From assembly GCA_020060215.1 (NCBI GenBank), contig JAGVAP010000034.1, positions 14,389-78,388 on the forward strand: a DNA stretch of 64,000 nucleotides. Reading direction: 5' to 3'. How positions within the stretch are numbered: the first letter of the stretch is position 1; every line of letters begins with the position of its first letter. This stretch comes from Deltaproteobacteria bacterium (GTDB lineage Bacteria; Desulfobacterota; DSM-4660; Desulfatiglandales; HGW-15). The translations under genes and the position numbers were made by a program. The notes beneath the pieces are model-generated. The model searched no databases and was not told the DNA's origin. It was given only the letters and a program-made list of their open reading frames with translations. This document shows positions 1 to 7,912 of this stretch, piece by piece.

Positions 1-155
1 AGCCGTCGACGGCAGGCCCTTCCAGTGGACAGGTGGTGGACCGTCCGTCCTTTGAGAAGATGCTGGACGAATACTACGAGTCCATGGGGTGGAACAAGGA
101 AACCGGCGTTCCCACGGAAGCGAAACTGATCGAGCTCGGCCTATGGAGACCATGA
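1..155 (+). CDS. Aldehyde:ferredoxin oxidoreductase, C-terminal fragment
   Basis: The window opens inside this gene. The frame starting at base 3 gives 50 residues and stops at TGA 153-155. The tail (LDEYYESMGW, then GVPT and LIELGL) matches the C-terminal helix typical of tungsten-dependent aldehyde:ferredoxin oxidoreductases, which oxidise aldehydes to acids with ferredoxin as acceptor. The catalytic and cofactor-binding parts lie outside the window, so the call rests on the tail and on the neighbour: the next gene starts in an ATGA overlap and encodes a MoaD-like protein, a common partner of AOR genes. The substrate cannot be inferred. Confidence 0.6.
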   Translation, partial: PSTAGPSSGQVVDRPSFEKMLDEYYESMGWNKETGVPTEAKLIELGLWRP

Positions 156-439
156 CCGTCAGGGTGCACTCGATCCTTGAAATCAAGCGGGTCATCGGAA
201 GAGGGGAGATCGACCTTCCCATACCCGCGCGATTTGGGGTGCGGGATCTGGTGGACTGGATGGTGGACAGGTGGGGGAATGCATTGAGCTCCCGCCTGAT
301 CGAACCGGGAAGCGGCCGCCTCCACCCGTCGATCCGCGTGATGGTCAACGGAAGGGACATCGCCTTTCTCCAGGGTGAGGACACTCCGCTGAGGGAGGGG
401 GACGAGATCCTGTTCCTGGAGCCCGTGGCCGGAGGATGA
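152..439 (+). CDS. MoaD/ThiS-like small sulfur-carrier protein
   Basis: 95 residues with a beta-grasp pattern and a C-terminal Gly-Gly (ending EPVAGG), the feature adenylated and thiocarboxylated in MoaD/ThiS proteins. 'DTPLREGDEILFLEPVAGG' is the usual final strand-turn-strand. The ATG at 152 overlaps the TGA of the AOR fragment (ATGA), implying translational coupling; an in-frame ATG at 143 is the alternative start. In this position such proteins are thought to help pterin-cofactor assembly for the adjacent tungsten or molybdenum enzyme. That role is inferred from context; the Gly-Gly tail is seen. Confidence 0.75.
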   Translation: MTVRVHSILEIKRVIGRGEIDLPIPARFGVRDLVDWMVDRWGNALSSRLIEPGSGRLHPSIRVMVNGRDIAFLQGEDTPLREGDEILFLEPVAGG

Positions 440-680
440 GCACAAAGGGGACGCGGGAGAAGTCCCTGTCCTTATCGTTCCACGCCGGAGCATGGGAACG
501 ATAGGACTGGGAGCGTGCTTCCTCCCGCCTCGGTCGTGGAATCGACTCGCCGGTGATCCGCATCTTTTCTACATACCGTCCGCCTTCTGAATACGAGTGA
601 CCCGTATCCTCAATAATCACCGAAGCGTATTGGCTCTCTTCAGGGTTGGGGTATGTTCGATTGAGCAAGGAGAGAGCGAT

Positions 681-839
681 ATGGATATCATCCGCATCAT
701 ATTGGCCATCATCCTGCCGCCGCTTGGGGTCTTTCTGCAGGTGGGGTTTGGGTTCCATTTCTGGCTGAACATCCTGCTCACGATACTCGGGTACCTGCCG
801 GGGATCATCCATGCGATCTGGGTGATTGTGCGGAAATGA
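681..839 (+). CDS. YqaE/Pmp3-family small membrane protein
   Basis: 52 residues that are almost entirely two hydrophobic helices. They fit the Pmp3/UPF0057 pattern: an ILPPLGV motif near the start, a G-F-H-F-W-L-N middle, and an LGYLPGIIHAIWV end. The ATG at 681 follows AAGGAGAG at 667-674, so the longer upstream frame is not the start. The family sits in the inner membrane and is linked to membrane potential and salt stress in some organisms. The last bases overlap the next start (ATGA at 836-839), so the two genes are probably co-translated. Confidence 0.8.
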   Translation: MDIIRIILAIILPPLGVFLQVGFGFHFWLNILLTILGYLPGIIHAIWVIVRK

Positions 840-1204
840 CCGGGGCGCGGTCGAAAAAACACGAAGAGGAGATCGAACGAGTTCGTCGTCTCGCCACCTA
901 TCTCGATGATTGGATCAAGGTGCCCGGAACCCGGTGGAGAGTAGGACTTGACAGTATCATCGGCCTGGTCCCGGGGCTGGGGGATGCCGTTACCCTGGGT
1001 GCTTCCCTATACATCATCCGCAAGGCATACCTGTGGGGGACTCCCTCGGGCCTCATGGGGAGGATGATCGGGAATCTCGCCGTGGATCTTGTGATCGGTG
1101 CGATCCCGCTGCTGGGAGACATCTTCGATGCGGGGTGGAAGGCCAATCGGCGAAACGTGAAGCTCCTGCTGCGTCACATGGATGCCCGCTCCCGGGAATC
1201 ATGA
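836..1204 (+). CDS. DUF4112-family membrane protein
   Basis: 122 residues. A charged N-terminus (about 1-25) is followed by W-R-x-G-L-D-S-I-I-G-L-V-P-G-L-G-D and later G-A-I-P-L-L-G-D-I-F-D-A-G-W-K-A-N, the two repeated G-L/P-G-D signatures of DUF4112. Hydrophobic stretches at about 37-60 and 75-97 look membrane-inserted. It starts in an ATGA overlap with the YqaE-like gene, so both are likely made together at the membrane. The molecular function of the family is not known. Confidence 0.75.
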   Translation: MTGARSKKHEEEIERVRRLATYLDDWIKVPGTRWRVGLDSIIGLVPGLGDAVTLGASLYIIRKAYLWGTPSGLMGRMIGNLAVDLVIGAIPLLGDIFDAGWKANRRNVKLLLRHMDARSRES

Positions 1205-1434
1205 AGTTCGAATGAACCGACAACCTACCCTGAAACCGGGCACCCCCCCCCCAGAGGCTCGGTGCTCCTTGAATGGACCAACTCGTTTGTCCTGACCCGC
1301 GGACCAAAACGGGAAAGCGGGGCTTGTCCGTACCACCGGTGCGAACCGGCACAACAGCATCGACGTCCTGATCTGCAGGCCGGGAAAAACTTTACAGCGG
1401 CAGGAGGAGTGTCTATCGTCTCTCCGGAGACCAC

Positions 1435-2427
1435 ATGAACGAGATCAGGCAGAACAAGGCCACCGGGCAGTGGGTGATCTTTGCCACATCGCGCGGAAAG
1501 CGGCCGAGCGATCTGGAGAGCGCAGCGAGGGAGAAGAAGGATCCGCCCGCGCGGGACGATGGTTGCCCTTTCTGTCCCGGAAATGAAAAAATGCTTCCTT
1601 CCGTGATCATGGAGATCGGTGCTCCGACCCGTCACGGCTGGCAGACCCGGGTCGTCCCGAACAAGTTTCCGGCCCTGACCCCGGAGGCGGACACCCGGAG
1701 ATATGATCGAGGCATCTATCTGGCCATGCCCGCCTTTGGACGGCATGAGGTCATTATCGAAAGCCCTCTTCACAATGAACAGATCGCAGGCATGGGCCCC
1801 GAGGCCGTCGATATCCTGATCGAGACCTACCACCGGCGGTACACCGATCTCGTCCAGGAGCACAGGAACATGGTGGTGCTCATCTTCCGAAATCACGGTC
1901 TGAGGGCGGGGACCTCCCTCCTACACCCTCACTCCCAGGTCATCGTGACCGGGCTGGTCCCGAGCTACCTGCGCTGGAAGGAGGACGAAGCCCGCAGGTA
2001 TTTCGACCGTTGGGGGAGGTGTGTCTACTGCGATATCCTCGATTTCGAGTTGAGGGACCGCCACCGGCTTGTCCTGGAGAATGGATCGTTTGCGGCCTTT
2101 GTACCCTATGCGGCGGAGGTTCCCTTCGAGGCCTGGATTGTGCCCAAGCAGCACCAGGCGAGCTTCGGCTCTCTCTCCGACCCGTTGAAAGGGGATCTCT
2201 CCGAAGCGCTGCGGCTCGTCCTCTCGATGCTTCGCGAGAAGGCGGGAGACCCGGATTACAACTACATCATCAATACCTCCCCCCATTATGAGTCCAAGGA
2301 GCCCCAGCTGCACTGGTTTGTCCAGATCCGGCCTCGTCTGACCACCAGGGCCGGCTTCGAGATCGGCTCCGGAATCAGCATCAACCCGACCCTGCCGGAA
2401 GAGAACGCTGCAGTTCTAAGATCGTGA
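1435..2427 (+). CDS. galT: Galactose-1-phosphate uridylyltransferase
   Basis: 330 residues of the HIT superfamily. The catalytic H164-P-H166-S-Q168 motif is present, and the zinc-site pair C44-P-F-C47 is visible. The opening 'RQNKATGQWVIFA..RGKRP' is typical of bacterial GalT. The enzyme exchanges UMP between UDP-glucose and galactose-1-phosphate; related bacterial enzymes act on ADP-sugars. The downstream glycosyltransferase starts 12 bases after the stop, so the two probably share an operon in nucleotide-sugar metabolism. Upstream 1205-1434 holds no gene. The specificity towards UDP or ADP sugars is not decidable by eye. Confidence 0.88.
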   Translation: MNEIRQNKATGQWVIFATSRGKRPSDLESAAREKKDPPARDDGCPFCPGNEKMLPSVIMEIGAPTRHGWQTRVVPNKFPALTPEADTRRYDRGIYLAMPAFGRHEVIIESPLHNEQIAGMGPEAVDILIETYHRRYTDLVQEHRNMVVLIFRNHGLRAGTSLLHPHSQVIVTGLVPSYLRWKEDEARRYFDRWGRCVYCDILDFELRDRHRLVLENGSFAAFVPYAAEVPFEAWIVPKQHQASFGSLSDPLKGDLSEALRLVLSMLREKAGDPDYNYIINTSPHYESKEPQLHWFVQIRPRLTTRAGFEIGSGISINPTLPEENAAVLRS

Positions 2428-2439
2428 AGGAGTTCCATC

Positions 2440-3672
2440 ATGTTGAGAAGACATCGACTCGCCCACATCGAAGACTATGAACAGTGGATCGGCGCGGAGG
2501 CTGTCGAACGGATCATGCGAAAGGCCGGGGGGCTCAAGCACCTCCATGTCTCCAACGTGAATTCGACCTTTTATGGGGGCGGCGTGGCGGAACTCCTGAC
2601 ATCCTTCACGCTCCTCATGAACAGCGTCGGCATCAAGACAGGATGGAGGGCGATCCAGGGCGCTCCCGATTTCTTCAGTATCACCAAGAAGATGCACAAC
2701 GCCCTTCAGGGCGGGGAGATCAACCTGAGCGACCGCAAGATGGAGATCTATGAGGACGTCGTCTACGAGAACTCGGTCCGGAATCACCTGGAGGGACACA
2801 ACATGGTGATCATCCACGATCCCCAGCCGCTCCCGATGATCAATCATTACAAGAAGAACGGGCCGTGGATCTGGCGCTGTCATGTGGATCTCTCCAACCC
2901 GAACAGGGAGCTCTGGAGCTACCTTCTTCCGTTTATCGAAAAGTACGACGCGGTCGTCCTCAGCATCCCGGAGTACAGGCAGAAGATTGAGACCCCACAG
3001 GTGTTCTTCATGCCGGCCATTGACCCGTTCTCGATATTGAACCGGGACATGGGCGAAAATGAGATTCGTGAGCGGCTCAATCACTACGGCATCCCGACGG
3101 ACCTTCCGCTGGTCGTGCAGATTTCGAGATTCGACCGGTGGAAGGACCCGGAGGGCGTGATCCGGGCCTTCAAGCTTGCGAGGAAGGAGGTGGACTGCAC
3201 GCTCGTGCTGCTTGGGAATGTCGCCACGGATGATCCGGAAGGGGCCGAGGTCTATGAGTCCCTGCTCGACAGCCGCGAAGAGCGGATCATCCTCCTCAGT
3301 CACCAGGACACCGCCCTGGTCAACGCCCTCCAGCGAAAGGCCGCGGTCGTGCTCCAGAAGTCCATCCGCGAGGGGTTCGGCCTCACGGTCTCAGAGGCCA
3401 TGTGGAAAGGGACGCCGGTCATCGGCGGGAATGTCGGGGGCATCCGCCACCAGATCGAGGACGGGGTAAACGGCTATCTGGTGTCATCCGTGGAAGAGGC
3501 GGCGAACAGGATCGTTCAGCTCCTTTCTGACGAGAAGCTGCGGAGCCGATTGGGCCGGAACGCCCGTGAAACGGCGAGGAAGAAGTTCCTCCTGACAAGA
3601 TATCTCGAACAGTATCTCGATCTGTTCAGCTCCTTTGAGACGATTTACCGACTCAAGACAGCATCCTTTTAA
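2440..3672 (+). CDS. treT: TreT-like trehalose synthase / GT4 glycosyltransferase
   Basis: 410 residues with a GT-B fold. The N-terminal domain carries the family stretch 'NVNSTFYGGGVAELL', and the C-terminal Rossmann domain has 'SRFDRWKDPEGVIRAF' and an E-x7-E pair (E311 and E319) that positions the sugar nucleotide. This is the pattern of trehalose glycosyl-transferring synthase, which makes trehalose from NDP-glucose and glucose in one step. Placement directly behind galT supports a role in making a disaccharide from a nucleotide sugar. The acceptor is inferred from family resemblance; another GT4 transferase is possible. Confidence 0.75.
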   Translation: MLRRHRLAHIEDYEQWIGAEAVERIMRKAGGLKHLHVSNVNSTFYGGGVAELLTSFTLLMNSVGIKTGWRAIQGAPDFFSITKKMHNALQGGEINLSDRKMEIYEDVVYENSVRNHLEGHNMVIIHDPQPLPMINHYKKNGPWIWRCHVDLSNPNRELWSYLLPFIEKYDAVVLSIPEYRQKIETPQVFFMPAIDPFSILNRDMGENEIRERLNHYGIPTDLPLVVQISRFDRWKDPEGVIRAFKLARKEVDCTLVLLGNVATDDPEGAEVYESLLDSREERIILLSHQDTALVNALQRKAAVVLQKSIREGFGLTVSEAMWKGTPVIGGNVGGIRHQIEDGVNGYLVSSVEEAANRIVQLLSDEKLRSRLGRNARETARKKFLLTRYLEQYLDLFSSFETIYRLKTASF

Positions 3673-3678
3673 GGGTCG

Positions 3679-4266
3679 GTGAGCGATAGAGTGGCAGAGA
3701 TGGACAACAGGAGCTATGACGTCTGGGCCCTCAGGATCAGAGAGGCCATTCATTCCAGGCGCGGAAAGAAGGTTGACATCCCTGATCCTTCTCCCACGAG
3801 AAAGCTGCTCCTCGACCTGGCTCATGAAGCGGCCGCCATCGTGGGCGCCATCGGCCGCAATATCGAAGAGGTGGAGATTCAGGGGGCCGATCGCTCGGAT
3901 GCCATGGAGGGCTTCCTGGATGAGATGATGAAGTTCGCCGAGTTTTCATTCCTGGAGTATCGCTACAGGATCCCTTCCAAGAAGGAGCCCGGGATTCGAT
4001 TCAAGGTGGAGAAGGCCGGCAAGGGGGCGAGGGTCGTTGTCCATTACTTCAGGGACCTCGTGTTCTGGGATGTCGATGAGAAAGGGAATCGGATCGCCTT
4101 CGAGCCCATTCAGTTCGACCTGTCAGGGGGGCGGATCAGTGCCCGACCCCACCCCGACCTCTCGGCCGTGTATGAGGGATGCGCCACCTGGCAGGCTGCC
4201 TTGAGGGAGACCCTTGCGCTTCCGCTCAGATTCCTCTTCGACCCTCGGGAGTACCCGATGCTCTGA
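3679..4266 (+). CDS. Hypothetical protein downstream of treT
   Basis: 195 residues, soluble, mixed alpha/beta, with no motif I recognise. The GTG at 3679 lies 6 bases after the treT stop with AAGGG just upstream; a GTG at 3691 or ATG at 3700 are alternatives. The centre has a helical acidic stretch (residues 55-85), followed by 'RFKVEKAGKGARVVVHYF', which looks like paired beta strands. The tight spacing suggests it is the third gene of the galT-treT operon. An inverted repeat follows at 4275-4321. No function is proposed. Confidence 0.6.
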   Translation: MSDRVAEMDNRSYDVWALRIREAIHSRRGKKVDIPDPSPTRKLLLDLAHEAAAIVGAIGRNIEEVEIQGADRSDAMEGFLDEMMKFAEFSFLEYRYRIPSKKEPGIRFKVEKAGKGARVVVHYFRDLVFWDVDEKGNRIAFEPIQFDLSGGRISARPHPDLSAVYEGCATWQAALRETLALPLRFLFDPREYPML

Positions 4267-4274
4267 AGGCGAAA

Positions 4275-4321
4275 GTAAAACCCTGTAGGCCCGGATAAGG
4301 TGGAGTGACCAAGGGTTTTAC
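4275..4321. repeat. Inverted repeat (10-bp arms) after the galT operon
   Basis: GTAAAACCCT at 4275-4284 pairs exactly with AGGGTTTTAC at 4312-4321 across 27 bases. There is no T-run after the right arm, so a classical terminator is unlikely. It could be an attenuator-type hairpin ahead of the RRM gene or a processing site. Confidence 0.4.
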
Positions 4322-4427
4322 GCTTCCTTCCCCAGTGACTCCTATTCCGCCAGTGTTTAGAGTGATATGGCTGGGGTTGTTTTGTCCTTTCACCCGGCGC
4401 ATTGAGAGTCAGGAGGTAAACCATCCG

Positions 4428-4802
4428 ATGCATACTTTTCTCATGCGCGACCTTCAGGACCGGGTCACCAAGGAGGACCTCGAGAAGGTGTTCGCGGAAT
4501 TCGGCTCCGTCGAGTACGTCCAAATCCTGTCTCCGTCTTCCGACCTCTCCGGTCGTAACGCCATAATCAGCATGGCGAAAGTGGACGGGGGAACATATGA
4601 CAGAGAACATATGGGGCAGGGTTACAAGGGAACAAGACTTCGACTTGTGAAACCCAGGCCCAGGACGGACAGAGAAGACATGGAGCGGCCTGTTTCGAAG
4701 AAGAAAAATCTGAATGCAGTGAAAAGATTTCTGAAGTATTTCCTGGGCTCATGGAGCACCCGAAAACCCGTGCCGGAGAGGGTAAGGGTAGTGAAGAGGT
4801 AA
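4428..4802 (+). CDS. Bacterial RRM RNA-binding protein with basic tail
   Basis: 124 residues. The first 80 form one RNA recognition motif: an RNP2-like 'HTFLMRDLQDRVTKEDLEKVF', a helix, then an RNP1-like strand around 'GRNAIISM'. The last ~45 residues are strongly basic (KKKNLNAVKRF, RVRVVKR). The ATG at 4428 follows AGGAGGT at 4411-4417, so the longer upstream frame is not used. Bacterial RRM proteins bind single-stranded RNA and are often cold-responsive. The RNP1 aromatic residues are not conserved in the usual form, so binding may differ. A strong terminator follows at 4836. Confidence 0.65.
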   Translation: MHTFLMRDLQDRVTKEDLEKVFAEFGSVEYVQILSPSSDLSGRNAIISMAKVDGGTYDREHMGQGYKGTRLRLVKPRPRTDREDMERPVSKKKNLNAVKRFLKYFLGSWSTRKPVPERVRVVKR

Positions 4803-4835
4803 CCCGGCCCATCTCTCCCTCGGGGGTCTTCGCAG

Positions 4836-4874
4836 GCCCCACTCCCCGGAGACCGCTTGGGAGTGGGGCTTTTT
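4836..4874 (+). terminator. Rho-independent terminator after RRM gene
   Basis: A perfect 11-bp stem (GCCCCACTCCC at 4836-4846 with GGGAGTGGGGC at 4859-4869), a 12-base loop, then TTTTT at 4870-4874. It sits 34 bases after the RRM stop. Confidence 0.9.
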
Positions 4875-5140
4875 CATGCGCTTTGCGCCGACGCGCAACT
4901 TGCGCTCCGGCGCGACCTATGGCTCCTGCCGCGGATGACCTACCCCCGGATGTGACACACGTCCGGTTACAGGCCCGGTCACCGATGGGATACCTTTACC
5001 GGAACAAATGGAGAGCTGAATCCATTGCCCTGCCAGGCCGGCGTTGTTAAACACTCCTGTGTAATACCTTTCTCTCCGCCCGGGGAGCGCTTCCTTTCGC
5101 GTACACTGAACCCTTTAACCGTGGATGAAAGGAGGATGCC

Positions 5141-6652
5141 ATGGCCAGGAGAATCGCGCTGCTGCTGAGTCTTTGTGGCTGCATTTTCTTGGGACCCAAC
5201 GCCCTTGCCGTCACTGTCCATTTCGCGGATTACAGTTTGGGACCTGTCGATACACTGTTGATCGACGGGGTCACGGTCACCAGCCATTCAGGACGACCCG
5301 AAACGGTCCTTGGGGTGGGGCTGGGAGTTGAACACATAGGTACACCGGGATACCTGGACAGGATCAGTCACTACGGTGCGGGAGAGGTCGGTGTCCCCTA
5401 TAGGAATGACGACTATTCCACCCATTCAGAGGGGCTGGAGTTGCGGGTCGACGGGGTGCTCAATTCCTTTACGGTCAAGCCCTACTTCAAGGACGGTGTG
5501 CAGCTTCCTATTGAATTCGTATACCTGGGAGGGCCCGACGCGCAGGGTCTGCGCAGCGAGGTGTGGGAGCTGGTCGATCCGACGGTTTCTTCATACACCC
5601 TTACCCTACCCTTTGGTCCGGTCGACAACACCTCGATACACCTGGCGAGCTACTGGGATGAGATGATGTACTTCCAGGAGTATCTGTGGGAGAGGGGCTA
5701 CCCTGAGACCACCTTTCAATATGGCTTCACCATTGCATCCCTGGACTATACCCCGACCCACCCGGTACCCGAGTCCGGCACCCTGTTTCTCGTGTGCTCG
5801 GGGTTGCTCGGGCTGGCGGGTTTCCGGAGGAGATTCCCTCCACCCTCTGGTCCTTTGCTAGGGGAGGTGCTTCCCTTCTCCGCCATCGATCATCCCGGCG
5901 TCCCTCTCCCCCGTCAAATCCCTGAGGCCTTCATCTGCGCCCGCGCTCGGTTCCATCCCTTTTCCGCTCACCAGCGCGATGAAATCATTCACAATGCATC
6001 GAACCTCCTCGGTCTGGGCCCTCAGTTCCTCCGAGGCTGCAGCAGACTCGTGGGCCGTCTTCGCCACGATCTGGGTGTTCTGTTCGATATACTTGGCCGC
6101 CTTGCTCACAAGCTCGATCTCCGTGGCCTGTCCTTCGCTCGATGCGGTGACCGCTGCGGTCTTTTCGCCCATCACCGTGGCGGACTCGATAATTCCTTCG
6201 AAATCCCTGTTCAGGTCCTTGATGGAGTGCGTCGCCTCAGCCACCCGTTTTACGGTCATGTCCAGGAGTTCCTGGGTGTTCTTTGCCGCCTCGGTGGTCC
6301 GGATGGCCAGGTTGCGGACTTCATCGGCAACCACTGCAAACCCCGCTCCTGCCTCCCCGGCCCTTGCCGCCTCCACAGCGGCATTCAACGCGAGGAGGTT
6401 GGTCTGGAAGGCGATTTCATCGATGGTCTTGATGATGTGACTGATTTTGTCGCTGTCCATCTCGATTTGAGACATCTTCTGGGTCAAGCCCACGAGGTTT
6501 TTCAGGGACTGACCCGATTTCTCGATGTTTTCGTTCATCAACCTTTCAGCGCCCTGGGTGAGTTGTGCCGCCCGCCTTGCGGCGGAGCCGAGTTTCTCCA
6601 GGGCGGTCGAGGTCTCCTTGATGGAGGCGGCCTGCTCGTTCGCCCCTTGTGA
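5141..6652 (+). CDS. PEP-CTERM sorting-domain protein; frame runs on antisense
   Basis: The first ~235 codons look like a secreted protein: a signal peptide (residues 1-23, ending NALA), a beta-rich body, then the anchor [19 protein letters not shown] followed by FRRRF near base 5838. That is a PEP-CTERM signal, recognised by exosortase and processed at the cell envelope. Such proteins normally stop within a few residues of the arginine cluster. Here the frame stays open to 6652, about 800 bases antisense to the chemoreceptor gene. One base out of frame, TAG at 5859-5861 would end it, sharing CTAG with the chemoreceptor stop. I regard the extension beyond about 5861 as spurious or a mutation. 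The ATG follows GGAGGATGCC. Confidence 0.6.
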   Translation: MARRIALLLSLCGCIFLGPNALAVTVHFADYSLGPVDTLLIDGVTVTSHSGRPETVLGVGLGVEHIGTPGYLDRISHYGAGEVGVPYRNDDYSTHSEGLELRVDGVLNSFTVKPYFKDGVQLPIEFVYLGGPDAQGLRSEVWELVDPTVSSYTLTLPFGPVDNTSIHLASYWDEMMYFQEYLWERGYPETTFQYGFTIASLDYTPTHPVPESGTLFLVCSGLLGLAGFRRRFPPPSGPLLGEVLPFSAIDHPGVPLPRQIPEAFICARARFHPFSAHQRDEIIHNASNLLGLGPQFLRGCSRLVGRLRHDLGVLFDILGRLAHKLDLRGLSFARCGDRCGLFAHHRGGLDNSFEIPVQVLDGVRRLSHPFYGHVQEFLGVLCRLGGPDGQVADFIGNHCKPRSCLPGPCRLHSGIQREEVGLEGDFIDGLDDVTDFVAVHLDLRHLLGQAHEVFQGLTRFLDVFVHQPFSALGELCRPPCGGAEFLQGGRGLLDGGGLLVRPL

Positions 6653-7654
6653 AAGGGTCTGGCTGCCCAGGGAGATCTGGTAGGAGGCGGCCGAGACCTG
6701 CTCCGCGCTCTCGCTCAAGCCCCTGATGCCGCGCTTGAGGGGTCCGGTGATCGCGCGTGTGATCAGCCACGCGCTGAGGATCCCCAATGCAAGGGCGATC
6801 AACACGAACCCGATGATCAACGCCAGGGAATTGACGGTTTCCCTGTGCAGGCTCTCCACACTGGCATGTCCGAGCCCTGTGCAGAGATCATCGAGCCTGT
6901 TCTTGTGGCCCCGCATCTGTATCCTGGTCTTTGACTGTTGCACGACATACCCCTGGTGCCGCCGTGCCTGTGCGGTCAGGGAACCGAATTGGGCCTTGAT
7001 GGTCTCCGAAAGCGCCCGGAGCTCGTTACTGTTGCTGACCAGGTCGCTCCAGGCGGTGACGGCCTTCTCCAGCCTTGAGGTTTCCGCTTCCACACCCTTC
7101 CAGGTCGCCTCAGAACTCCTTACCAGGTACCCCGTCAACACCCCGTTCAGTACCTTGCAGGCGGTCACCATGTCGGCATGGAAGAGCGTTCCCTTTTCGA
7201 TGCTCTGCAAGAGCGACTCGATCCTTGACCTGAGATCGATGTCGATCTTGCCTTTCTCCTTTTCGATTGCGGTGTATTCATCCAGGGAACTGCGGTACTT
7301 TTCGACCATGCCGTCTGCGGTGGAGAGGGCCTCCCCGGCGCTCTGCTCCAGACCTGCAGCGGCCGCCAAGCTTCGGATCGAGTCTCGGGCACGATTCAGG
7401 TCCCGGTGAACCGCCTCTGTGAGCTTTTGCTGCTGATCCACCTCCCCCATGGAACAGGCCAGAAGAAATTCATCCATATGCCCTTTTGCAGACGAGAGAA
7501 CAGCTCGGATTTCGCTGACCTGCTGATAAAAGACCGTGACGGTCATCACCCGATTCAGCCCGAGATAGCCGGCTGCCCCGACTGCAACCATCAGGAGCAA
7601 CGGCAGTGCAATCCCCACTCCGATCTTTCTCCCCAGGGTCATGTTGAATGACAT
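5858..7654 (-). CDS. Methyl-accepting chemotaxis protein
   Basis: 598 residues. A transmembrane helix at about 10-34, a helical periplasmic sensor of ~240 residues, a second helix near 275-298, HAMP (~300-350), then the long signalling coiled coil. The hairpin tip (about 413-440) reads '[21 protein letters not shown]', followed by [13 protein letters not shown], the CheA/CheW-contact signature of MCPs. The helical sensor lacks an obvious ligand motif. It diverges from the regulator gene at 7913, so both may share the 258-base upstream region. The C-terminus has no NWETF-type CheR tether. Confidence 0.92.
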   Translation of the reverse strand: MSFNMTLGRKIGVGIALPLLLMVAVGAAGYLGLNRVMTVTVFYQQVSEIRAVLSSAKGHMDEFLLACSMGEVDQQQKLTEAVHRDLNRARDSIRSLAAAAGLEQSAGEALSTADGMVEKYRSSLDEYTAIEKEKGKIDIDLRSRIESLLQSIEKGTLFHADMVTACKVLNGVLTGYLVRSSEATWKGVEAETSRLEKAVTAWSDLVSNSNELRALSETIKAQFGSLTAQARRHQGYVVQQSKTRIQMRGHKNRLDDLCTGLGHASVESLHRETVNSLALIIGFVLIALALGILSAWLITRAITGPLKRGIRGLSESAEQVSAASYQISLGSQTLSQGANEQAASIKETSTALEKLGSAARRAAQLTQGAERLMNENIEKSGQSLKNLVGLTQKMSQIEMDSDKISHIIKTIDEIAFQTNLLALNAAVEAARAGEAGAGFAVVADEVRNLAIRTTEAAKNTQELLDMTVKRVAEATHSIKDLNRDFEGIIESATVMGEKTAAVTASSEGQATEIELVSKAAKYIEQNTQIVAKTAHESAAASEELRAQTEEVRCIVNDFIALVSGKGMEPSAGADEGLRDLTGERDAGMIDGGEGKHLP

Positions 7655-7912
7655 GCTTGCCTCCTCTACGGAAGGACCTCCGCCTCAGGGTGAAGTACCA
7701 GGCGCGGTCCGGTCTTCGACGTATCGGTCTTTGTGCAAAGAGTGTGCCGATGATCCTTCATGCGGCGGCCCGAGTAGGCCCGCCGCCGCCGGCGGTGTTT
7801 GAGGGTGGCCCTGCCCGATCCCCGGCGTCTCAGGCCGCCATGGCCGACCGTTGCTGATGGCATGCAATTTGCTGATTTCGACGTGATGGACCATCAGGGC
7901 GTAAACAGGGCC

